From: Deltaproteobacteria bacterium
GTDB lineage: Bacteria > Myxococcota_A > UBA796
Assembly: GCA_002707085.1 (NCBI GenBank)
Contig: PALY01000011.1
Location: 7,855-22,168, forward strand
Reading direction: 5' to 3'
Length of the DNA: 14,314 bases
How positions within the stretch are numbered: position 1 is the stretch's first letter; each line of letters opens with the position of its first letter. Shown here piece by piece: positions 7,413 to 14,314 of this stretch. The notes under the pieces were generated by a model. The model saw nothing but the letters and a program-made list of their open reading frames with translations, searched no databases and was not told the origin of the DNA. The position numbers were made by a program, and so were the translations under genes.

Positions 7413-7455
7413 GTATCCACTCGACAAATCCACACTTCACCTGAGCGGAAGACAG

Positions 7456-7478
7456 ATCAATTCCACCGACGGATTGAT
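7456..7478 (+). other. Imperfect inverted repeat in the gap before the helicase gene
   Basis: In the 125-base gap 7413-7537, ATCAATtCC pairs with GGATTGAT around ACCGAC, with one bulged base. No T-run follows, so it is a poor intrinsic terminator. It could be a processing or control element for the helicase gene. Nothing else is recognisable in the gap. Confidence 0.3.
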
Positions 7479-7537
7479 GTTCAAACCCTGGTTCCCCACA
7501 AAACAAGCATCCGACTGTAAAGCACTTATAGGTTGGT

Positions 7538-9919
7538 ATGCGTCTGACACACGAACAGCAGCAAGTGGCCCAATGTCTGGATGGCACACTGTTGGTATTG
7601 GCTGCAGTTGGGAGCGGGAAAACCACGACCCTTAGCGAGCGTGTCGGTTTTGCCATCTCTCAAGGCATCGAACCCGCACGCATCCTGGCACTCACCTTCA
7701 CCAACCGGGCTGCACAACGAATGCGCGAAAGCCTGTCTGAACACGATGTCATTGCTGCCAGACGCATTCATGTCCACACCTTTCATGGCATGTGTGCGTG
7801 GATTCTCCGAACCGAAGCGCGGTCTTTGGGACTCAGCCCCTCCGTTTGGGTTCACGACGAAGAAGATGCAGAGGCTGTGATCGCAGGGCTGGGTGTTCAT
7901 AAGCCTCGGCAAGCCATGTACCGCTTGCATCAAGAGATGTCCGATGAACCCATTGGTCATGCGTCCCTCAGCCGCTACAACCAAGCCGCCTTTTCACGAG
8001 AACCATGGGCAAAGAAATACATCTCTACACTGAACGAACGGGGGGCTGTGGACTTTGCAGGCATCGTGTATTTGACTCGCGCCGCACTAACGGAAAATGA
8101 GGGCACAGCAGAACGGTGGGCCAAACGCTTCGATCTCGTGCAAATCGACGAAGTCCAAGACACGCACCTGAGCGAATACGACGTCATCCGACAAATCGCT
8201 ACCTACGCACGTTCTCTGTGTCTGGTCGGAGACTTGGACCAAACCATTTATGGCTGGCGCGGCTCTTCCCCCACGTCTCTTATCAAGCACTTAGAGCAGG
8301 ATCGTGGAGACATCACACGCATCGTAATGGAAGACAATTTCCGGTCTACCAAAGCCCTTCTTCGCACAGCCGACATCATTGCAGAAGGGCTAGAACAAAG
8401 AGCGACACACGTACGCCCATACGAAGATTTGCCAGAAGGTACACCCACCGACGTGGTCCTTTACCCACACCCAGAAGACGAAGCTGTGGGAATCGCCCGC
8501 CGATGTGCAGACCTGGTACAAAGTGGGGTTTCTCCAAAAGACATTGCCGTCCTTTCGCGCGCGAACCACCAAGCCGGAAAGATTGCAAACGCGTTGAGCG
8601 CACACCAAGTCCCCCATGCCACCGTCGACTCCTTCAAATTCTTCCGCAGAATGGAAGTCAAAGATGCACTGGCATTACTCAAACTCGTCGTCGACCGAAA
8701 CGCGCCTGCGGCCGCACAACGAATCTCGCTCAAAATGGTCCGTGGGGTTGGCAAAACCACCCTACAACGAATTCAAAAAGAAGGTGCAGACGCCGGTCTT
8801 CGAATGGTGGACATGCTGGACACAGCCATCGTAGAGCGCGGTGACCCTTTGTGGGGTCTGGATATCGAAGAGTTTGTGGTATTGGATACTGAAACCACTG
8901 GGGTGGACCCGAATTACGATGATGTCATCGAAGTTGCGGCCGTCCGTGTCCGCTGTGGGCAAATGGTCGATACCTACCAAGCCTTACTTAAGCCCACCAA
9001 AACCGTCGGGGACTCCGAATCCGTACATGGACTCAGCGATGATCTTCTCGCTGCAGAAGGTCGCGATCCTGCCACCGTTTTCCGAGAGTTTTCGGCATTC
9101 ATCTCTGACACCCCTGTGGCCGGTCACAACGTTCGATTTGATCTGAGAATGCTCAAGGCACACGCTGCCCGTGTGGATGTACCTATGGTTTTTAGCGCGC
9201 ACTTCGATTCCCTTCGATACGCCCGCAGGCTGTTGCATCAAGACTCATACCGACTGGGTGATTTGGCCATCGCGCTGGAACTTCCTGAAGACCCCACTCA
9301 TCGCGCCCTTGACGACGTAAAAACAACGGTTCACCTGTTCCAAAAGCTTTCAGAGTTGAGCGCAAAAGGAGCCGGTCTTCGACGGCAACTGATGGCACAA
9401 TATGCACCTGCTTTTCAACGTCTTCGAGAGTCTTTGGACCGATGGTCTCAACTGCAAGAACGCCCGGGAGTCCTAGTACACCGGATTCTCCATGAAGGCC
9501 GACTGTTGGCCTACTACGCCAAACACATTGACAAGCACAGACTCGCAAACTTGGAGGAGCTATCACACCGAATCGCGAGACTAGACAATCCAAACCTTTC
9601 TTCGATTGAAGCCACCCGGCACGCACTGGATAGGGCGAGCTTGGCACGAGAACAAGACATGCTGGATGAAATGGACGGAGTCCGCGTACTCACAATTCAT
9701 CAATCAAAAGGACTCGAGTTCAATCACGTGTTCATCCCCGGCCTGGTGGACGGACACTTCCCCATGTGGAGTTCCATCCAAAATAACGAAACAGAAGAAG
9801 ACCGCCGCGTGTTTTACGTGGCCGCAACACGGGCGCGTAAAACTCTGACGATCACCGCTTACGAACGCGACAACAGGGGCGTATGCTCACCCAGTCGTTT
9901 TCTGCGTGGCCTGCTGTAG
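7538..9919 (+). CDS. UvrD/Rep-family SF1 DNA helicase with an internal DnaQ-like 3'-5' exonuclease domain
   Basis: This 793-residue protein should unwind DNA 3'-5' and degrade single strands. Helicase motifs appear in order: Q motif (THEQQQ, 4-9), Walker A (AAVGSGKTT, 22-30), Ia (ALTFTNRAA, 51-59), Ib (HTFHGMC, 80-86), II (IDEVQD, 203-208), III (VGDLDQTIYGWRG, 230-242), IV (EDNFRS, 265-270), the 2A entry FFRRMEVKDAL, the 2B GxGKTT element (403-408), V (TIHQSKGLEF, 719-728) and VI (RRVFYVAATRAR, 756-767). Between the 2B GxGKTT element and the rest of 2B lies a complete DEDDh exonuclease (about 445-605): DTET (Asp450, Glu452), HGLSDD, AGHNVRFD (Asp535), and His588-x4-Asp593. Both active sites look intact. 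It follows the exported-protein gene on the same strand by 125 bases with only a weak SD, and ends two bases from the convergent dehydrogenase gene. A DNA-repair role is likely; it has no evident tie to the catabolic operons. Confidence 0.92.
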   Translation: MRLTHEQQQVAQCLDGTLLVLAAVGSGKTTTLSERVGFAISQGIEPARILALTFTNRAAQRMRESLSEHDVIAARRIHVHTFHGMCAWILRTEARSLGLSPSVWVHDEEDAEAVIAGLGVHKPRQAMYRLHQEMSDEPIGHASLSRYNQAAFSREPWAKKYISTLNERGAVDFAGIVYLTRAALTENEGTAERWAKRFDLVQIDEVQDTHLSEYDVIRQIATYARSLCLVGDLDQTIYGWRGSSPTSLIKHLEQDRGDITRIVMEDNFRSTKALLRTADIIAEGLEQRATHVRPYEDLPEGTPTDVVLYPHPEDEAVGIARRCADLVQSGVSPKDIAVLSRANHQAGKIANALSAHQVPHATVDSFKFFRRMEVKDALALLKLVVDRNAPAAAQRISLKMVRGVGKTTLQRIQKEGADAGLRMVDMLDTAIVERGDPLWGLDIEEFVVLDTETTGVDPNYDDVIEVAAVRVRCGQMVDTYQALLKPTKTVGDSESVHGLSDDLLAAEGRDPATVFREFSAFISDTPVAGHNVRFDLRMLKAHAARVDVPMVFSAHFDSLRYARRLLHQDSYRLGDLAIALELPEDPTHRALDDVKTTVHLFQKLSELSAKGAGLRRQLMAQYAPAFQRLRESLDRWSQLQERPGVLVHRILHEGRLLAYYAKHIDKHRLANLEELSHRIARLDNPNLSSIEATRHALDRASLAREQDMLDEMDGVRVLTIHQSKGLEFNHVFIPGLVDGHFPMWSSIQNNETEEDRRVFYVAATRARKTLTITAYERDNRGVCSPSRFLRGLL

Positions 9920-9921
9920 GT

Positions 9922-11367
9922 TTATAGCTGAATACAGACGTTCTTGGGTTCGGAGAAAAAGCTCAGGCTGTGGTGACCACCTTCACGGCCAACCCCACTC
10001 GCTTTGACGCCCCCAAAGGGTACCCGCAGATCCCTCAACAGCCAGGTATTGACCCACACCATGCCCACATCTATCGCCGCGGCCACCCGGTGCGCGCGAC
10101 TGAGATCATGGGTCCATACAGATGCCGCCAGCCCGTATTGCACACTGTTGGCAATGCGAACGGCTTCTTCCTCATCCTCAAATGGATGTACGGTCACAAC
10201 AGGCCCGAAAATTTCTTCTGTCGAAGTCCGGCAACTCGTACTGAGTCCGGTAATCACAGTGGGCCTCAGAAAAGCCCCTGCATCCAAGGGATCTCCCAAA
10301 GACGGACGCGTGCCGCCCGAAGCGATCGTTCCCCCCTCTTCCTGTGCAAGAGCGATGTACCCTTCAACCTTTTCTCTATGCTCATGGGAGATCAGAGCGC
10401 CCAAACTGGTGTCCGGATCCGCCGGATCGCCCACCTTCATTTGGTCTGCTGCCTCGATAAATCGGGCAACGAACTCCTCGTAAATCCCTTTCTGTACCAG
10501 CAAGCGAGAACCACAAAGGCAGACTTGGCCCTGGTTCGCAAAAGCTGCACGCAAGGTACCGGCTACCGTTTTATCGAGATCACAGTCATCAAAAACAACG
10601 CTGGCATTCTTACCACCCAGTTCTAAACTGACCTTCTTGAATCGTTCAGATGCGGTACGACCAACAATCGCTCCGGTATTCGTTCCACCAGTAAACGATA
10701 TTGCCTCCACCACCGGATGTTCGACAATGGCTTGGCCCGCTTCATGTCCAAGACCATGGACCAAGTTGAACACCCCAGGAGGCAAACCAACCTCGTGCAG
10801 AATTTCCGCCAAAACGGTGGCCGTCATCGGCGTTATCTCACTTGGTTTCGCTACGATGGTGTTGCCCATCGCCAAAGCCGGAGCCGTTTTCCAACTCAGC
10901 AAGTAAAGGGGTAAATTCCAAGGTGTAATCAACCCCACAGTTCCCACGGGACGACGCAATGTGTAGTTGAGCGCACCATCCATTTCGTGAAAGCCATCGT
11001 GATGCTGACGAACCGCAGAAGCGAAAAAACGAAAGTTTGAAATCGCGCGAGGCACATCGACTGTGGCAGCCAAACGAAATGGTTTACCCGTGTCACGGGA
11101 TTCAACCGCTGCGATTTCTTCAAGTCGAGACTCCATCACGTCGGCCACGGCCTCAAGCAGATCCGCCCGCTGAGATACCGACCACGTGGACCACTCTCCG
11201 AGCCGTGCGGCACGAGCAGCGTCTACAGCATCTGCCACATCCGTTTCGTCAGAGCGTGGGATGGTACACAGAACACCACCTGTCACACTGGAGCGATTGT
11301 CCAGTGTTGCACCCGAACGTGCGGGCTGGAAATTCCCCGCAATACAGTTGTGCAGCACGTCACTCAC
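9922..11367 (-). CDS. amnC: 2-aminomuconic-6-semialdehyde dehydrogenase (NAD-dependent ALDH superfamily)
   Basis: The enzyme oxidises 2-aminomuconic-6-semialdehyde to 2-aminomuconate, the step between the AmnB ring opening and RidA deamination encoded 4 kb away. The start is set at the GTG at 11367 (481 residues): a GGAGG lies exactly five bases ahead and the resulting N terminus (MSDVLHNCIAGNF) fits the family; longer ATG starts at 11418, 11415 and 11385 lack this. Catalytic residues are Cys283 in NQGQVCLC, Glu249 in LELGGKN and Asn151 in PWNLPLYLL. Arg107 (DVPR) and Arg445 (WLLRDLR) sit where the Pseudomonas enzyme has the two arginines that hold the substrate carboxylate (Arg120 and Arg464, from memory). 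NFRFFAS and the C-terminal EPKNVCIQL also match this group and human ALDH8A1. 2-Hydroxymuconic semialdehyde dehydrogenase is the close alternative; context favours the amino substrate. Its start overlaps the preceding gene by eight bases. Confidence 0.9.
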   Translation of the reverse strand: MSDVLHNCIAGNFQPARSGATLDNRSSVTGGVLCTIPRSDETDVADAVDAARAARLGEWSTWSVSQRADLLEAVADVMESRLEEIAAVESRDTGKPFRLAATVDVPRAISNFRFFASAVRQHHDGFHEMDGALNYTLRRPVGTVGLITPWNLPLYLLSWKTAPALAMGNTIVAKPSEITPMTATVLAEILHEVGLPPGVFNLVHGLGHEAGQAIVEHPVVEAISFTGGTNTGAIVGRTASERFKKVSLELGGKNASVVFDDCDLDKTVAGTLRAAFANQGQVCLCGSRLLVQKGIYEEFVARFIEAADQMKVGDPADPDTSLGALISHEHREKVEGYIALAQEEGGTIASGGTRPSLGDPLDAGAFLRPTVITGLSTSCRTSTEEIFGPVVTVHPFEDEEEAVRIANSVQYGLAASVWTHDLSRAHRVAAAIDVGMVWVNTWLLRDLRVPFGGVKASGVGREGGHHSLSFFSEPKNVCIQL

Positions 11368-12493
11368 TTGAACCTCCGCGCGCATATTGATTCCAGTCGT
11401 AGTACCAACGATCATCATCCGGGTCCCACTCTTCCCAAGTGGGTGTCTTTTCTAAATCAGCAGTCAAATGAGGGGGTACAACACCGGAGACAATGAACGC
11501 TTTCTGTCGATTAAGCGGGTATGGATTCCGCAACTCAATACCCAACACACCCAAAACGGATCGCGCAATGTACCAGGTCGCTGGTGAGTTCCATCCATGG
11601 GCAATCTTGATCACCACACCCAAGCCATTTGGATAATCGGGGTGTTCAATGGCCATGCCCAATAAACCATCGGCCCCTTCCTTCGCAATCACGCGCCCCT
11701 GACCCGCTTTAATGATGGTGGAATCCAACCGATTGAATCCTCCAATCAAGTCTGGATGTCGAATCATCGATTCCCAAATCCAGTCATCATCTTTTTCAAG
11801 CACCAGTCGTGCGTACAACAAGGCCAACTCTGAAACAGTGTTGGAAGCCGTTGGCAACCCACAACCATCACGAGCAACGCGTACTGGTTCCCAATCCGGT
11901 CCCAGAGTTCGACGCAACACATCGAGATAAGCCTGAAACATGGGGTGATGCGGCAAGGTGTACCCAACCCGATCCCATTGCTTCAATCTGCACCCACGTA
12001 TGATCGCTGCATGCTCTCCCGAACAGGTGTGGAACCACCTTCGCTTTCGACGCACCTGACGACCAAACTGCACCAAAGGAACATCAAGAGGGGTTTGCAT
12101 CAACCCCCTTTCTTCTTCCGTCAAAATCGACTGCGCAGCAGCCACATGCTCGGTATCACCGTTGTGGCTGGCCACTGAAATGGCCTTTTGCTCCCAACTC
12201 AACACTGGATCCAGATCTTCAGCAAAAACCTTCAGTGTGATGGGCTTCATCATGCTGCGCCCGTAGCACAAGACATTTCCGCCAAAACTATGAATCAGTT
12301 CATCGCCCGATGCCCACGCAACAGCACCATGAATGGTGGTTTCACTCACACCATTTCGCCGGTAATCAATCAACGGCTGCCACTCAACTTCCCGACCTGT
12401 GGGAACCCCTTCCAGTTTTTCTCCAAGCGGACTGCTTGGATAAATTTCTGAACCAGGACGGCCAGGCGCTACAGATGTAGGTCGATTGCTCAT
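11360..12493 (-). CDS. Asparaginase-II family protein (Rhizobium etli ReAV type), substrate uncertain
   Basis: The 377-residue protein belongs to the zinc-containing asparaginase II family, unrelated to the E. coli enzymes. It has the Ser-x-x-Lys catalytic pair in GRSMMKP (Ser80, Lys83), the SHNGDTEHV segment (109-117), CSGEHA (157-162), RDGCGLP with Asp209 and Cys211, and KEGADGLLGMA (from Lys271). In ReAV the zinc ligands, as I recall, are Cys135, Lys138 and Cys189; the counterparts here are Cys157, Glu160 and Cys211, so the lysine ligand is replaced by glutamate. An N-terminal extension (about 1-35) and an acidic, Trp/Tyr-rich C-terminal tail (EEWDPDDDRWYYDW) are extra. The ATG overlaps the monooxygenase stop (ATGA). 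Its place in an aminoaromatic catabolic operon suggests hydrolysis of some amide or amine intermediate, or another role entirely, instead of plain asparagine breakdown. That is inference. Confidence 0.85.
   Translation of the reverse strand: MSNRPTSVAPGRPGSEIYPSSPLGEKLEGVPTGREVEWQPLIDYRRNGVSETTIHGAVAWASGDELIHSFGGNVLCYGRSMMKPITLKVFAEDLDPVLSWEQKAISVASHNGDTEHVAAAQSILTEEERGLMQTPLDVPLVQFGRQVRRKRRWFHTCSGEHAAIIRGCRLKQWDRVGYTLPHHPMFQAYLDVLRRTLGPDWEPVRVARDGCGLPTASNTVSELALLYARLVLEKDDDWIWESMIRHPDLIGGFNRLDSTIIKAGQGRVIAKEGADGLLGMAIEHPDYPNGLGVVIKIAHGWNSPATWYIARSVLGVLGIELRNPYPLNRQKAFIVSGVVPPHLTADLEKTPTWEEWDPDDDRWYYDWNQYARGGSSE
11373..11377 (-). promoter_or_regulatory. Ribosome binding site fixing the GTG start of the dehydrogenase
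   Basis: GGAGG on the minus strand lies five bases before the GTG at 11367 and inside the last codons of the asparaginase-like gene. It is the reason for preferring that GTG over upstream ATG codons. Confidence 0.65.
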
Positions 12494-13707
12494 GAGTTCA
12501 CCATCGGTACGACATGTTGTTGAAATGCTTCCATATTCGCCACCACACGGTCACTGTCATGATTGAAGAAGTCAAACCACAACATCAAACGGTCTTCCGG
12601 GTGGAAACGGTTTCGAATTTGCTCAGCGACCTCTTGAGCATTTCCGATCACAGCATTGTTGGCTGCACGTTCAACCTTGGCCGGGTCCAAGGTACCTTCA
12701 AGTGCCGTCCAATAGGCACCCAAAGCAGCTTGGGCCTCTTCACGGGCTGCAACACTTCGCTGTGAAGGTGAAAGGCCGGGTTGCTCATTGATGAACACCA
12801 TGACCGTTCGGGGCATATAGGAGCGTTTCCATGCACCACCCGACGAATGAAAATTCGATGCCATCCTTTCATGTGTGGCATCGATTATCTCGGGCTGGGT
12901 GATGCTTAAGTTGAATACCTTCACAGGCAGATATTGATTCACATCCACCTGCAGCCGCGGGTCGTGAGAGCCAATCACCAAATCCAACAATTCACGGCGC
13001 CATTCGGTCGGAATGATCTTCAATACTTCAAAGTCCCATCGCCTATCGATCAAAATCTTCTGGGCGCCCAAATCACCGGCTGCAATACGCACCTTTTCCC
13101 AATCATCATCGGAACGGAAGTTTGCTCGACTCAGCCATGTTTCTCGAACATCTGTACTCGCCAAAGTATCGCCACGAAGAAGACGGAGAAAAATCTCACA
13201 CGCTTCGGCAAATACCTGGCCACGCAATGCGGGCCATGCTGCAGCTTCAACTTCGTTTCGAGGCACCACCCCGTATGCGCGATTCATAAACTGAAAACGT
13301 CCGGCGGAGAACCCAATGCACAAACGGCGTTGCTCTTCAGGGTCTAAACCATGGAGCGTACAAAATGCAGCAATCTGCTCAGCACGCGCGATGGGGCCAC
13401 CATTACACACCAAGTTCATGACGGCAGATCCAACCTGAATATTCTTGGTTCGACTGAACACCTTATGGGCAATCTGGAAAACATCCGTGTTCAGGCCAAT
13501 CTCTCCCTGCCAGTGAGGGACGACCGCATTTTTATGCAGCTTCTGTACTTCTGTAGACAGATGGGCCTCTGCGATCCAAGCGGTGCCATATCCAAGGGAA
13601 TCGGCCGCCTCGACCTGCTCCATAAAGTTGCGGAACATTGTGGCATCAGAAGGCGTGACACCATCTACCGGTGTTTGACTGATAGAAAAGAAAACATCAA
13701 AGTCCAC
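12490..13707 (-). CDS. Luciferase-like flavin-dependent monooxygenase (LLM class)
   Basis: This 405-residue protein has the bacterial-luciferase TIM-barrel pattern: an N-terminal strand MDFDVFFS, the AADSLGYGTAWIAEAHLS helix-strand unit, IQVGSAVM, and ARAEQIAAFCTLHGLDPEEQRRLCIGFSAGR, which contains the usual GR of this class. The C-terminal part has VIGNAQEVAEQIRNRF and DRLMLWFDF, also typical. These enzymes use reduced FMN and oxygen for hydroxylation or oxidative cleavage. Residues about 205-290 form a long insertion with no familiar motif. The start is the GTG at 13707, five bases after a perfect AGGAGG that overlaps the SDR stop codon. It is coupled by ATGA to the asparaginase-like gene. 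A role upstream of ring cleavage, such as hydroxylating an anilinic aromatic, would fit the neighbourhood but is not shown by the sequence. The class is clear; the substrate is unknown. Confidence 0.85.
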   Translation of the reverse strand: MDFDVFFSISQTPVDGVTPSDATMFRNFMEQVEAADSLGYGTAWIAEAHLSTEVQKLHKNAVVPHWQGEIGLNTDVFQIAHKVFSRTKNIQVGSAVMNLVCNGGPIARAEQIAAFCTLHGLDPEEQRRLCIGFSAGRFQFMNRAYGVVPRNEVEAAAWPALRGQVFAEACEIFLRLLRGDTLASTDVRETWLSRANFRSDDDWEKVRIAAGDLGAQKILIDRRWDFEVLKIIPTEWRRELLDLVIGSHDPRLQVDVNQYLPVKVFNLSITQPEIIDATHERMASNFHSSGGAWKRSYMPRTVMVFINEQPGLSPSQRSVAAREEAQAALGAYWTALEGTLDPAKVERAANNAVIGNAQEVAEQIRNRFHPEDRLMLWFDFFNHDSDRVVANMEAFQQHVVPMVNS

Positions 13708-13712
13708 GACTT

Positions 13713-13718
13713 CCTCCT
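13713..13718 (-). promoter_or_regulatory. Strong ribosome binding site for the LLM monooxygenase
   Basis: A perfect AGGAGG (minus strand) overlaps the last base of the SDR stop codon and stands five bases before the GTG at 13707. It decides a non-ATG start and implies efficient, coupled translation. Confidence 0.7.
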
Positions 13719-14314
13719 CAGATGGTGTTCAGACGGCCACCATCGACCGCAAGACTTTGGCCACGGATATAGGCCCCTGCTGGACTGACAAGAAATGCAA
13801 TTGTCGCCGCAAGCTCTTCGGGACGCCCCAGACGCCCTTCCGGGACACGGCCCAGCCAACCTGCATGCACCGCATCCTCATTCTGCCCTGTGCGGTTGGC
13901 CACGGCTGTCTTCAGACTGGTCAATCGCTCAGTATCCGTAAAGCCGGGCAACACGTTGTTGATGGTGATGCCTGGCGCCAATTCTTTACTCAAGCTCTTA
14001 GACCAACTGGCCATCGCCCCTCGAATGGTATTGCTTACCCCCAGATTGGGAATCGGCTCACGTACAGAAGTCGACAACACATTGATGATTCGGCCATACC
14101 CAGCCCCCTGCATTCCAGGCAGCAGCGCTTGTACCAAGGTTTGAGCAGCCAAGACATGGCGAGCAAAGGCAGATGCCAACGCTTGGGGGTTCGCTGCGAT
14201 CAATGGACCCGCTGGAGGTCCCCCCGTATTGTTGATCAAAATCTGAGCATCCAAGCCATCCACTGCCTGACTGAGTCCCTGCAAGTCGTCCAAATCTGCC
14301 ACGATAAAACGTGC
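13718..14314 (-). CDS. Atypical short-chain dehydrogenase/reductase family protein, N terminus outside the window
   Basis: The frame is open to the right edge (residues ARFIVADLDD precede the apparent GTG start at 14302), so the Rossmann nucleotide-binding start is off the window and about 198 residues are seen. LINNTGGPP is the SDR NNAG region in the variant form of one subgroup. RIINVLSTS places the catalytic serine, and ITINNVLPGFTDTERL and GRLGRPEELAATIAFLVSP, IRGQSLAVDGG are standard C-terminal SDR segments. The usual Tyr-x3-Lys is not there: aligned by the catalytic serine, the tyrosine is Ser and the lysine is Arg (VSNTIRGAM). This pattern recurs in a subgroup of SDRs with PIPNLGxSN, as I recall, so it is probably not random decay. 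It is the first visible gene of the operon and lies ten bases from the monooxygenase. Reductase activity is uncertain. Confidence 0.88.
   Translation of the reverse strand, partial: ARFIVADLDDLQGLSQAVDGLDAQILINNTGGPPAGPLIAANPQALASAFARHVLAAQTLVQALLPGMQGAGYGRIINVLSTSVREPIPNLGVSNTIRGAMASWSKSLSKELAPGITINNVLPGFTDTERLTSLKTAVANRTGQNEDAVHAGWLGRVPEGRLGRPEELAATIAFLVSPAGAYIRGQSLAVDGGRLNTI

Noticed and set aside
8116..8844. A 242-codon open frame on the plus strand inside the helicase gene
   Set aside because: It is out of frame within conserved helicase motifs, and its translation is an Arg/Pro/His-rich low-information sequence.
7538..9919. Helicase as part of a defence system or mobile element
   Set aside because: No nuclease, methylase, integrase, repeats or other defence-type genes flank it; a housekeeping repair role is simpler.
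9970..10626. A 218-codon open frame on the plus strand inside the dehydrogenase gene
   Set aside because: It lies wholly antisense to a strongly supported ALDH gene, has no recognisable domain and no ribosome binding site, and its composition is that of a shadow frame.

Overview
The window holds eleven protein genes packed almost end to end, two of them cut by the window edges. There is no rRNA, tRNA, CRISPR or insertion sequence, and no gene-free stretch longer than about 125 bases. G+C looks moderate by eye (roughly half). Three things suggest a free-living Gram-negative heterotroph, perhaps of the old Deltaproteobacteria (Myxococcota or Bradymonadota type): a small Cys-rich lipoprotein, a cysteine-containing exported protein with a beta-strand-rich C-terminal half, and a membrane protein with a lineage-restricted look. 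That placement is a low-confidence inference.

Layout. Bases 1-975 (+) are the catalytic end of a prolyl oligopeptidase. Facing it, a tightly coupled minus-strand operon (5784 down to 980) encodes the catalytic beta subunit of a 2-aminophenol 1,6-dioxygenase (AmnB type), then a fusion of the non-catalytic alpha subunit to a RidA-type 2-aminomuconate deaminase domain, then kynurenine formamidase (KynB), an uncharacterised membrane protein and a protein resembling phosphodiester glycosidases. Most of these genes overlap by an ATGA stop/start. Next come a small lipoprotein (-), an exported protein (+) and an SF1 UvrD-like helicase with a DnaQ-like exonuclease inside its 2B region (+). The right end (14314 down to 9922) is a second minus-strand operon: an atypical short-chain dehydrogenase (cut by the edge), a luciferase-like flavin monooxygenase, an asparaginase-II-family protein, and an aldehyde dehydrogenase that closely fits 2-aminomuconic-6-semialdehyde dehydrogenase.

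How the genes fit. The metabolic genes form consecutive steps of an aromatic-amine meta-cleavage route: aminophenol ring opening (AmnB/AmnA), oxidation of 2-aminomuconic semialdehyde (the dehydrogenase), and deamination of 2-aminomuconate (the RidA half of the fusion). KynB ties the route to tryptophan/kynurenine breakdown. The flavin monooxygenase, the asparaginase-like protein and the SDR are unassigned steps that might link kynurenine-derived aromatics to an aminophenol. That link is inference. The route is split over two same-strand operons separated by a helicase and envelope-protein genes. The usual lower-pathway genes (hydratase, decarboxylase, aldolase) and tryptophan dioxygenase are not in the window.
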